Source of the DNA: Mauremys mutica
Taxonomy: Eukaryota > Chordata > Testudines > Geoemydidae
NCBI RefSeq assembly: GCF_020497125.1
Contig: NW_025422883.1
Span: forward strand, 62,001 to 126,000
Reading direction: 5' to 3'
DNA: 64,000 nt
Shown here: piece by piece, positions 24,801 to 36,800 of the stretch
How the letters are laid out: each line of letters begins with the position of its first letter
Numbering within the stretch: the first letter of the stretch is position 1
Notes under the pieces: generated by a model
Told to the model about the DNA's origin: nothing
What the model saw: only the letters and a program-made list of their open reading frames with translations
Database searches by the model: none
Translations under genes and position numbers: made by a program

Positions 24801-27800
24801 CGCCGGGGAGGGCAGGACGCCAGCCACCGCTCTGCTGGGGGGGGGGGCTGGGCTGCCACAGTCCCGCCCCAGTGCAGCGAGGCCAGCAGGGGGCAGCGCA
24901 GCGCGCCGCGCATGGAGCTGCACCTCCTGCTCCCCCGGGTTTAGGGGCAGATGCCATTTCCCTGCAACCATCGGGGGTTCAGGGCCACCCCTGCCCCAGC
25001 CCGAGATCCCCCAATCGCAGCCCCCAGCTGCTCTCTGCTAGAAGCCCAGCCAGGGCCCGGCGGCCGGGCGTGGGGAGGGGCCGCGGCTGCTTTTCGTCTC
25101 TCATTCAACCTCCATCCCAGCCCCCGCGCCGGCGCCGGCGTCGTGCCCTCGCTGGGTGCCTGGCCGGCCCGAGGCCGCGAGCCGCAGCCGGCTCCTGGGT
25201 GTGTGCAGGGTTCCTGCTCTGTGCCTGCGGGGGGCGCTGGCTGCGTGGAGCCAGACACTGCGCTCGGGGGCTGTGTGGGGCCAGGCTGGGTTAGGGCCAT
25301 TCGCTGCCTCTGGAGCCAGAGCCCCGGGTGCCAGCAGCGGGCGGCACTATCTGTGCCAGGCCGGAGAGCCGGGCCGTGGGAGTCCTGCGTGGCCCCATAC
25401 CCAGCTACCCAGGGACGTCACACGGCAAAGCACAGCCCGTCCGAGAGAGGCCCCCGGACACTCCCTGTGCAGATCCCCAGCTCCCGCCCGCAGAGCTCTG
25501 CCCGGTGCTTACCGGGGATAACGTACTGCTCCTTGGCTGCGGAGAGAAAGGCACAAGCACGTTAGCGGGGGCAGGGGGGCGGCTGGGCACAGCCAGTGGG
25601 GCCTGGCGAGATCTCTGGGGCACTGGCACCAGGGCTCGAGCCCTGGCTCTGCCACTGACACACCGGCTGAGCTTGGGCGGGTCCCTCCAGCTCCGTGCCT
25701 CGGTTTCCCCTCCTCCCTTGCTGTCTATGTGGCTTGGGAGCTGGGCAGGGCAGGGCGGGACGCGGTGGCTCTGCAGGGCCCAGCACCCCACGGCTCGGTT
25801 AAGGCCTCTGGATAGTGCTGCCCTCGCAGCAGCCCGAGGGGGAGCCCCAGCCCGCATCGGGCGGGGGGGGCAGCGACAGCGGCTGCGCGGACGGACGCTC
25901 TGGGTCCCAGGGAAGGGGCCGGGGCTGGAGGAGCAGGAGCCCGGTTCCAGCTTCCCTGTGGCTGCGTGGAGACTCTGCGCCCCGGCTCGTCTCCTGCCTG
26001 CTCGGCACACGGGGGCACCAGCCTCTCGCTCCCTTCACTGCTGGGCCCGTCCCCCAGCCCCGGGGTCCCGCGGCCGCAGGGGGGCAGGGAGGGGACGGAC
26101 GCACCTGAGCAGCGGAACTTCTTGCTCTTGATCTGGCCGATGCGCTTGTTGGCCAGGCGGCGCGGGCTGGCGCACCGGGCCCCGCTGGTCTCAATGGGGT
26201 TGGCGCGCAGGAAATCCGCCAGCCAGCGCAGGTTGCAGTCGCAGATGAAGGGGTTCTGGGCCAGGTGCCTGGGGGGATGCGGAGGGGAGGGGGGGGATGC
26301 TGGCCCCAGCGCTGAGCGATACTGGCCAGGCCTGAGCTGGGGGTGCCGGCCCCATGGGCAGGGCCCCGGGCCCAGGCAGGGAGCGCCACACCCAGCAGGG
26401 CTCCAGGGTAAATTCCAGCAACCCCCGGCCTGGCCCCCCTCCGCTCCCTGGGGCCTGGCCCCCCTCCGCTCCCTGGGGCCTGCCCCCCAGCCCCAGCCAG
26501 CTCCATGCTGCCCCACTGAGCCCTGCTGGGGGGCTGCAGCACGTGGGGCTGGGACCCCCCCCCTCCCCGTTGCTCTGACTTACCCGGTTCCAGGGTTGCT
26601 TCCCCTCTCGGCCCCGGGGGAGCCCAGGATCCGGAGGGCGTGAAGGCCCCTTTGCCCCCCCCCCAGCCCCGGAGCCTGCCCCAGGCGCCTGCCCCGGGGG
26701 CCATGCAGGGCGGGGCAGGAACCCCCCAGCTCCGGCACTCACAGCGTCTGGATGGCCCGAAGGGGGGCGAAGGTGCCCTTGGCCAGGCCCTGCAGCTTGT
26801 TGTCGTACAGCGAGAGCAGAGAGAGGCTCTGCAGGTCCCCGAAGGCGTCGGCGCGGATGCAGTTGATCTTGTTGGCGTTGATGAGCCTGGGGGGGCAGGA
26901 GACGTCAGACGGAGACGCAGGCCGGCCCTGCTGCGGGCCCCGCCGACACTGGGGGTTCCCGAGAGCAGCCCCCCGCCCCCCCCGGAGCCGCCGCGTCCTT
27001 ACAGAAGCTGCAGCGCGTGGAGTCCCCCGAAGACGCCCCTGGGCAGGTCTGTGATCTTGTTCCCATACAGCACGCTGGAAAAGACAGAGCCGGTCGCTCG
27101 CACGCAGCCCCCCGGGCATCGGCTGAGCCCCCAGCCCAGCGACCGGGGATCCCCGCAGGACCCCAGACAGGAGCACAGATCCCCCCACCTCGGCCCCCCA
27201 GCTCCCAGCTTTAGCGACCCCAGCACGGACCCCCAGGCCTCGGGCCTGGCCAGGGATCTTACCTCCGCCGCCAAACCAGACCCACCTCACCATGCGACGG
27301 GCAACAGACAGGGCTGTTCACCCTCACTCCAGAGAGGTCAAGGACCAAACCTGCAGGGGGCTGCGGGTCGGGAGTGAGGGGCACCGGCAGAGCTGTGGGG
27401 GCTCAGGGCTGGGCTGGCGGGGGCTGCGGGTCGGGAGTGAGGGGCACCGGCGGAGCTGGGGGGTAGCTCAGGGCTGGGCTGGCGGGGGCTGCGGGTCGGG
27501 AGTGAGGGGCACCGGCAGAGCTGTGGGGGCTCAGGGCTGGGCTGGCAGGGGCTGCGGGTCGGGAGTGAGGGGCACCAGCGGAGCTCGGGGGGACCCAGAG
27601 CTGGGATGGGACGGGACTGTGAGTTGGCACAGTAGCGGGTCGGGAGTGAGGGGCATTGGCAGAGCTGCTGGGGGCTCAGGCTTGGGCTGGCAGAGGGCTG
27701 CGGGTCGGGAGTGAGGGGCACCGGCGGAGCTGGGGGGCGGCTCAGGGCTGGGCTGGCGGGGGCTGCGGGTCGGGAGGGAGGGGCACCGGCGGAGCTGGGG

Positions 27801-30800
27801 GGCGGCTCAGGGCTGGGCTGGCGGGGGCTGCGGGTCGGGAGTGAGGGGCACCAGCAGAGCTGTGGGGGCTCAGGGCTGGGCTGGCGGGGACTGCGGGTCG
27901 GGAGTGAGGGGCACCGGCAGAGCTGGGGGGCGGCTTAGGGCTGGGCTGGCGGGGGCTGCGGGTCGGGAGTGAGGGGCACCGGCAGAGCTGGGCGGGGGCT
28001 CAGGGCTGGGCTGGCGGGGGCTGCGGGTCGGGAGTGAGGGGCACCGGCAGAGCTGTGGGGGCTCAGGGCTGGGCTGGCGGGGGCTGCGGGTCGGGAGTGA
28101 GGGGCACTGGCGGAGCTGGGGGGGGCAGGGCTGGGCTGGCAGGGGCTGCGGGTCGGGAGTGAGGGGCACCGGCAGAGCTGGGGGGGGCAGACCTGGGCTG
28201 GCAGGGCATGCGGTTCGGGAGTGAGGGGCACCGGCAGAGCTGGGGGGGCAGGGCTGGGCTGGCAGGGGCTGCGGGTCGGGAGTGAGGGGCACCGGCAGAG
28301 CTGGGGGGGGCAGGGCTGGGCTGGCGGGGGCTGCGGGTCGGGAGTGAGGGGCACCGGCAGAGCTGGGGGGGGCAGGGCTGGGCTGGCAGGGGCTGCGGGT
28401 CGGGAGTGAGGGGCACCGGCGGAGCTGGGGGGCGGCTCAGGGCTGGGCTGGCGGGGGCTGTGGGTCGGGAGTGAGGGGCACCGGCGGAGCTGGGTGGGGG
28501 CTCAGGGCTGGGCTGGCAGGGGCTGCGGGTCGGGAGTGAGGGGCACCGGCAGAGCTGGGGGGGGCAGGGCTGGGCTGGCAGGGGCTGCGGGTCGGGAGTG
28601 AGGGGCACCGGCGGAGCTGGGGGGCGGCTCAGGGCTGGGCTGGCGGGGGCTGCGGGTCGGGAGTGAGGGGCACCGGCAGAGCTGGGCGGGGGCTCAGGGC
28701 TGGGCTGGCGGGGGCTGCGGGTCTGGAGTGAGGGGCACCGGCAGAGCTGGGGGGCGGCTCAGGGCTGGGCTGGTGGGGGCTGCGGGTCGGGAGTGAGGGG
28801 CACCGGCGGAGCTGGGTGGGGGCTCAGGGCTGGGCTGGCAGGGGCTGCGGGTCGGGAGTGAGGGGCACCGGCAGAGCTGGGGGGGGCAGGGCTGGGCTGG
28901 CAGGGGCTGCGGGTCGGGAGTGAGGGGCACCGGCGGAGCTGGGGGGCGGCTCAGGGCTGGGCTGGCGGGGGCTGCGGGTCGGGAGTGAGGGGCACCGGCA
29001 GAGCTGGGCGGGGGCTCAGGGCTGGGCTGGCGGGGGCTGCGGGTCGGGAGTGAGGGGCACCGGCAGAGCTGTGGGGGCTCAGGGCTGGGGGGGTGGGGGC
29101 TGCGGGTCGGGAGTGAGGGGCACCGGCGGAGCTGGGGGGCGGCTCAGGGCTGGGCTGGCGGGGGCTGCGGGTCGGGAGTGAGGGGCACCGGCGGAGCTGG
29201 GGGGCGGCTCAGGGCTGGGCTGGCGGGGGCTGCGGGTCGGGAGTGAGGGGCACTGGCGGAGCTGGGGTGGGCAGGGCTGGGCTGGCAGGGGCTGCGGGTC
29301 GGGAGTGAGGGGCACCGGCGGAGCTGGGGGGCGGCTCAGGGCTGGGCTGGCGGGGGCTGCAGGTCGGGAGTGAGGGGCACCGGCGGAGCTGGGGGGGGGC
29401 TCAGGGCTGGGCTGGCGGGGGCTGCGGGTCGGGAGTGAGGGGCACCGGCAGAGCTGGGGGGGGGCAGGGCTGGGCTGGCAGGGGCTGCGGGTCGGGAGTG
29501 AGGGGCACCGGCAGAGCTGGGGGGGGCAGGGCGGGGCTGGCCGGGGCTGCGGGTCGGGAGTGAGGGGCACCGGCGGAGCTGGGGGGCGGCTCAGGGCTGG
29601 GCTGGCGGGGGCTGCGGGTCGGGAGTGAGGGGCACCGGCGGAGCTGGGGGGTAGCTCAGGGCTGGGCTGGCGGGGGCTGCGGGTCGGGAGTGAGGGGCAC
29701 CGGCGGAGCTGGGGGCGGGCTCAGGGCTGGGCTGGCGGGGGCTGCGGGTCGGGAGTGAGGGGCACCGGCGGAGCTGGGGGGCGGCTCAGGGCTGGGCTAG
29801 CAGGGGGCTGCGGGTCGGGAGTGAGGGGCACCGGCAGAGCTGGGGGGGGCAGGGCTGGGCTGGCAGGGGCTTCGGGTCGGGAGTGAGGGGCACCGGCGGA
29901 GCTGGGGGGGGGACTCAGGGCTGAGCTGGCGGGGGCTGCGGGTCGGGAGTGAGGGGCACCGGCGGAGCTGGGGGGTAGCTCAGGGCTGGGCTGGCGGGGG
30001 CTGCGGGTCGGGAGTGAGGGGCACCGGCGGAGCTGGGGGGGGGGGGGGGGTGGGCTGGCGGGGGCTGCGGGTCGGGAGTGAGGGGCACCGGCGGAGGTGG
30101 GGGGGGCAGGGCTGGGCTGGCAGGGGCTGCGGGTCGGGAGTGAGGGGCATCGGCGGAGCTGGGGGGCGGCTCAGGGCTGGGCTGGCGGGGGCTGCAGGTC
30201 GGGAGTGAGGGGCACCGGCGGAGCTGGGGGGCGGCTCAGGGCTGGGCTGGCGGGGGCTGCGGGTCGGGAGTGAGGGGCACCGGCGGAGCTGGGGGGGGGC
30301 TCAGGGCTGGGCTGGCGGGGGCTGCGGGTCGGGAGTGAGGGGCACCGGCGGAGCTGGGGGGGGCTCAGGGCTGGGCTGGCGGGGGCTGCGGGTCGGGAGT
30401 GAGGGGCAGCAGAGGAGTCCCAGGGCAGCGTGACGATTAGTGAGGCTGGAGGTCGGACTCCCGGGGCTCGGGGTGCGGTGGAGCCCGTGGCCGGGGGCTG
30501 GGGGGGCCGGGGGCCGGCGCGGGGACTCACAGCGAGTTCAGCGAGCGCAGCCCCTGGAAGGCGTCGGGCGCGATCTCCGAGATCTGGTTGTTGCTCAGGT
30601 CTCTGCAAGGCAAAGGGGGAAATGCCCAGCCCCCGCCCGCCGCCCCAGCCCCTCAGCTGCAGCCCTGGGGGGCACAGGGAGCGTCTCCCCCGGCGCTGGC
30701 CAGACTCCCACTGCTCCCCCCGCAGCCCATGGAGGGGCAGGTCCCTGCCCAGCCGCCCCCGGCCAGGTGGGGGGGAGGCAAGGGCTGGGGGGGGCTGGGC

Positions 30801-33800
30801 GGGGGCCCCGGAAGGCCCTGGGGCAGAGGGGCAGGTGATGGGTCTCCCCCACGGCTCCTCCCCCTGGGAGCCGGAAGCTTCAGCTGTCGCGCTTGGTAGC
30901 CCGGCCGGTTGTGAGTCCGGGTCCTTAGGGATCCCCCCAGCCCCGGCCTGGGGTCCCCTCCTGCACCCCAAACTCCTCATCCTCAGCGCCCGCACCCCCA
31001 GCCGTAGCCCTCACCCCCCGCACCCCAACCCCCTGCCCTAGCCCTGAGCCCCCTCCCACACACTGAACCCCTCATCCCCGGCCCCACCCCAGCGCCCGCA
31101 CCCCCAGCCGTAGCCCTCACCCCCCGCACCCAACCCTCTGCCCCTCATCCCCGGCCCCACCCCAGCGCCCGCATCCCCACTGAACGACGGCTGGGGAGGA
31201 CAATCCCCCCCTCCCGGTAACACACTGCCAGCGCCTCCCTTACGTCCTAACTAAGCGTCTGCCGGCCGGTCTTCACCAGCTCCCGGGCCTTTGCCTTGGG
31301 CCTGACCACCGTAAACCAGCCCTACGGACGCTAACGAAGCCTGTTTGAGTTTGTTAGCGTAGGTACTGTGCTGTTAAGAGTGAATGCCCGGGGGTGCGGG
31401 GGGAGCCGCTGGCATGGGGCCAAGCGGGCCCCCCGTCTTTCCAGTGCCCCGTACCGGCTAGAACTCTCCGGCAGGTGCGGGGTCCCGGGGGCACCGCTGT
31501 CTTGGCAGCCGGGTGGGCACGTGGAAGGCCTGGCCGGGCCGGAAGAGCTCACCAAGCAGCTGGCTCGGCACCAGCCACGCCAGGCGCAGCACCACCCGGT
31601 GTCGGGCAGACCTTCCTGGGGGCTGTTCTGCCCTGGGGCCTGGAATTGCTGCTGGCGGGTCTGAGGGCTGGGTGCACCCCACAGGCACCCTAGCCCCATT
31701 GGCACCTGCTGCGTGAGCCCAGGGCAGAGGGGCCCAGTGCCAGGGGACTCCACGGGGCACGGAGCTGAGGGACCACAGGGTACCCAGGGCAGGAGCTGTG
31801 CCCCTCGGGCTCCTCGGGGGCTGAGAGCCCAGAGGCAGCTGCCGGGATGTGGGGCAGGAGCTGGGAGCAATGGGGCAGAGGCGTGTGGGGCAGTACTGGG
31901 CAAGCCCCGGGTCAGCCTCGGGCACTTACATCCGCCGCAGCTTCTTGTAGGGCGAGAAGGCCCCAGGGGGGACGGATCTGATCCCGTTCAGCTCCAGGCG
32001 TCTGCGGGGAGACAGAAAATGAACCAAACCTGCCCGTCCCCCTGGCCGCCTACTGCAGCCCGGCCTCTCCCAGCAGGGGGCGCTGTGGGGCACAGTGGGG
32101 CGCTGGCTGGGGGGGGAGCTGCCCCGGCCCCACCTCTCCCTGCAGGGGGCACTGTGGGGCACAGTGGGGCGCTGGCTGGGGGGGGAGCTGCCCCAGCCCC
32201 ACCTCTCCCAGCAGGGGGCGCTGTGGGGGCACAGTGGGGCGCTGGCTGGGGGGGAGCTGCCCCGGCCCCATCTCTCCCTGCAGGGGGCGCTGTGGGGGCA
32301 CAGTGGGGCGCTGGCTGGGGGGAGCTGCCCCAGCCCCATCTCTCCCTGCAGGGGGCGCTGTGGGGGCACAGTGGGGCGCTGGCTGGGGGGAGCTGCGCCA
32401 GCCCCATCTCTCCCTGCAGGGGGCACTGTGGGGGCAGAGTGGGGCGCTGGCTGGGGGGGAGCTGCCCCAGCCCCACCTGTCCCAGCAGGGGGCGCTGTGG
32501 GGCACAGTGGGGCGCTGGCTGGGGGGGGAGCTGCCCCGGCCCCACCTCTCCCAGCAGGGGGCGCTGTGGGGCACAGTGGGGCGCTGGCTGGGGGGAGCTG
32601 CCCCAGCCCCATCTCTCCCTGCAGGGGGCGCTGTGGGGGCACAGTGGGGCGCTGGCTGGGGGGGAGCTGCCCCAGCCCCATCTCTCCCTGCAGGGGGCGC
32701 TGTGGGGGCACAGTGGGGCGCTGGCTGGGGGGAGCTGCCCCAGCCCCACCTCTCCCAGCAGGGGGCGCTCTCGGCGGCGTGGTATGATGGAATAGGGACT
32801 GTCTGTGTGGTTGATAGGTGAGAGCAGGGACTGTCTCTGTGCTTGGTAGGCAGAGACAGGTCTGCAGCTGTAACATGAGCCTGGCTGGGGGAGGGGAGGT
32901 CTCACCTCTGGCTGTAGCTAGACAAAGGGAGGGGGGAAGTGGAATCAGTTTTTGGTTTTGGGAGCTGGGTGGTGGGTTTCAGGGGATCCTAAGCTGGGAT
33001 CCAGGCACCCTGAACCCCCCCCCAGAACGGCCAGATTGAGGGGCCCTGGTTCTGAATCCAAGCTGGGCTGTATCCTGTGTTCCTGTTGTTCAATAAACCT
33101 TCTGTTTTACTGGCTGGCTGAGAGTCACTGTGAGTTCAGGAGAGGGGTGCAGGGCCAGACTCCCCCACACCCCGTGACAACTGGTGGCAGCGGTGGGATC
33201 GGCGGCACCCCGTGGACGGCGCTTCCTGCAGTAAGTGACTGGGGAGCAGTAAAACGAAGGGGCGATTCACCCCTGGGCGAGTGTGGCCAGAGAGAAGGAC
33301 TTTGCAGTAACAGGGTCCCCCGGGGGATCACAGCGAGCGATCCCAGGGGCGGAGGAGTCTGCAGCTCGACCCTGGCAGAGAGGTGGTGAGCTCAAGGACT
33401 GGCACACTAGGGGTCCCCCTGGAACCCGTGGGGAGCGGCGAGCACCCCAGCCTGCGAGTGGCCAGCAGGAAGATGTACTCCCAGAAGCGCAAGTGTGAGC
33501 TGGTGGAGCTGTGCAAGCAGAGGGGGCTGCGCCATGGGAAGCTCACCAAGGCCCAGCTGATTGCCCGGCTGGAGGAGAGAGATCGCAGGGATGAACCGGT
33601 CCCTGTCTCTGAGGGAAGCAGCCGGGCAGATGCAGCGCAGGCACCAGTGTCTGTCCCCGCTGGGAGTGGCCAGTCGGCGGGTGAGGGCTCCTCGAGACCC
33701 CCCACCCCTAGGCCTAGGGGGAGGGGGAGGAGGAGCCCAGCTACGGAGGGCACCGTGACCCCCCCGGCCAGCAGGGGATCGTTCCGGCGACGCTCGGCCT

Positions 33801-36800
33801 CCGTGGAGCGCAGGCGGCTGGACTTGGAGAGAGAGATCAAACTGAAGGAGATGGAGATGGAGGACCGGCAGAAGCAACGGGAATACGATGACAGGGAGAA
33901 GCAGCGCAGTCATGAGCTGGCCATGGCCCAGCTGAACAATAGGGAGGCCCCGGCTGCGGTGAGTGAGGGGGGGCCCAAGCCTACAAAGAGCTTCGATGCG
34001 AACTTCCTGGCCCCGCGTAAGGAGGGGGAGGACATAGACACCTTCCTGACGGCCTTTGAGAATGCCTGCGAGCTGCACCAGGTTGCCCCTGCAGACAGGA
34101 TCCGGCGCCTCACCCCCTTACTGGACTCCACCGCCGTGGAGGTGTACAGCCGAATGAGAGGGGAGGAGGCGCGGGACTACAACCTGTTCAAAGAGGCCCT
34201 GCTCCGCGAGTTTGGGCTGACCCCGGAGATGTACCGGAAGAGGTTCCGGGGTCAACGTAAGACCCGGGAGGGCACATACCTGCAACTGGTCAACCGGGCG
34301 CAGGGGTATGCCCGCAAGTGGACAGCTGGGGCCCAAACTAGAGAGGACCTGCTTGACCTAGTCGTACTGGAGCACCTGTATGCGCAGTGCCCATCCGACC
34401 TGAAGCAGTGGCTGATGGACCAGAAGCCGGAGAACCCGCAACATGCAGGCCGGCTGGCCGACCAATACATGGACAATCGGGCGGGGGATGGCAGGGAGGA
34501 GTCTCGAGGGAGCAGGCCTGCCTCAACGCAGAGAGAGAGTCACCACGGGACCTCCCAGCGGGGCCCTATGGAGAACCCCCAAAAAAGGGGAACGTCCAGC
34601 GTCAGATCCACCCGACCCCCTCGAGGGGACCCACGAGACATGGGCTGCTTTCACTGTGGCCAACAAGGCCACATACGGGCCCAGTGCCCCAAGCTCAGAG
34701 ACAGACCGAGCAGACCCAACCCGCCGAGGGTTGACTGGGTACAGACCCAATCGGAGGAGGGGCAACGTGCCCAGGAGAGGGGGGCTGGCAGCGTCCCACC
34801 TGGGGAGGAGGGAGGAGGGCCCCAGGTCAGCGCCCCTGGGGGGCTGGATGCTCCGGTCCCAAGGGGCTGCTACAGGGTGGCCATGGGGCTGCCCCTCCGG
34901 AAACAGTGCCTGGTTCCCCTGGAGGTGGATGGGAAGAAGGTCACTGGGTACTGGGACACAGGCGCAGAGGTGACGCTGGCCCGGCCCGAGGTGGTGGGCC
35001 TAAATCGGATGGTGCCTGATACCTACCTGTCCCTGATGGGCGTGAGCGGGACCCCATTCAAGGTACCCGTGGCGAGGGTGCACCTGAAGTGGGGGGTCAA
35101 GGAGGGCCCCAAGGATGTGGGAGTGCACTCCCATTTGCCCACAGAGGTGCTAATGGGGGGGGACCTCGAGACCTGGCCCGGCAATACCCAGGGTACCCTG
35201 ATTGTGACCCGTAGTCAGAGTCGGCGCAGGGCTCTGCACCCTGACAACGGGGAAAGTACTCTGCCCGAGTGCCTGGCGGGGAGGGAACGCCCAGAGACAC
35301 GACCCAGAGAGGCTGCGGCCTCAGACCCAGCCGGTGAGAGAGAGCAGGTCCCCATCCCTGTCCCAGCTGCTGAGTTCCAGGCCGAGGTGCAGAAGGATCC
35401 CTCCTTGCAGAAGCCCAGGGACCGGGCTGACCTCAATGCAGCGCAGACCATGAGGAGAGGTTGCAAGGAGAGGTTCCTGTGGGAGAAGGGGTTCCTGTAC
35501 CGGGAATGGGCTCCCCCCGGGGAGGTGGAGGCATGGGGGATTAGGAGGCAGCTGGTGGTTCCTCAGAAGTTTCGCCACAAGCTGCTGTACCTGGCCCATG
35601 ACATCCCCCTCGCAGGGCACCAGGGAATCCGGCGCACCAGGCAGAGGCTGCTACAGAACTTTTACTGGCCTGGGGTCTTTACCCATGTCCGGCAGTACTG
35701 CCAATCCTGTGACCCCTGCCAGCGGGTGGGGAAGGCCCGGGACAAGGGGAAAGCAGCTCTGAGGCCTTTACCCATCATAGAAGAGCCTTTCCAGAAGGTG
35801 GCCATGGACATGGTGGGGCCTCTCAGCAAGGCGACCCGGTCAGGAAAGAAATACATCTTGGTGGTGGTAGATTTCGCCACTCGATACCCCGAGGCGGTGG
35901 CCTTGTCCTCTACCGAAGCAGCCACCGTGGCGGATGCGCTGCTGACCATTTTCAGCCGGGTGGGGTTCCCCCAGGAAGTCTTAACGGACCAGGGGTCCAA
36001 CTTCATGTCGGACCTGCTCCAGTCCCTGTGGGAGAAATGTGGGGTCCGACCCAGCTGGGCCTCAGCGTACCACCCCCAGACCAACGGGCTGGTGGAGAGG
36101 TTCAACGGGACGCTAAAGATGATGCTAAAAACATTCATGCACCAGCACCCACAGGACTGGGACAAGTACTTACCTCACCTGCTGTTTGCGTACAGGGAGG
36201 TACCCCAGGAGTCTACTGGGTTCTCGCCGTTCGAACTGTTATATGGAAGGCGGGTAAGGGGGCCCCTGGACCTGATGAGAGACGAATGGGAGGGGAAGGC
36301 CGCTCCCGATGGAGAGTCGGTGGTGGAGTATGTCCTGACCTTCCGGGAAAGACTTACCGAGCTCATGGGCCTGGCCAGGGAGAATCTGGCCCGAGCCCAG
36401 AGGAAGCAGAAGGTCTGGTACGACCGCACGGCGCGGGCCCGCGCCTTCGCCACCGGGGACCAAGTGATGGTTCTCATCCCCGTGAGGAAAAACAAACTCC
36501 AGGCTGCCTGGGAAGGGCCCTTCAAGGTTGTCAAGCAGCTAAATGAGGTAAACTATGTGGTGGAGCTGTCGAACCGGGCTCATCACTGCCGGGTGTACCA
36601 TGTGAATATGATGAAGCCATATTATGACCGGGGGAATATGGTGTTGGCCGTGTGTGGCCACTGGGAGGAGCCGGGGGATGACCCTCTAGTGGATCTATTC
36701 CCAGGGACAAAGGCTGGTTCCCCCCTGGAGGCGATTCCCCTCTCAGATCAGCTGACCCCGGCTCAGCATGCTGAGATCAGAGGGGTGCTGCAACTGTACC

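Noticed and set aside
27350..30410. Regular repeats considered as a CRISPR array
   Set aside because: Units abut as full tandem copies with no unique spacers, and the sequence is vertebrate intron.
33383..33472. Upstream extension of Gag-Pol by 30 codons
   Set aside because: It depends on a GTG start; a vertebrate element should use the ATG at 33473, which has a good context.
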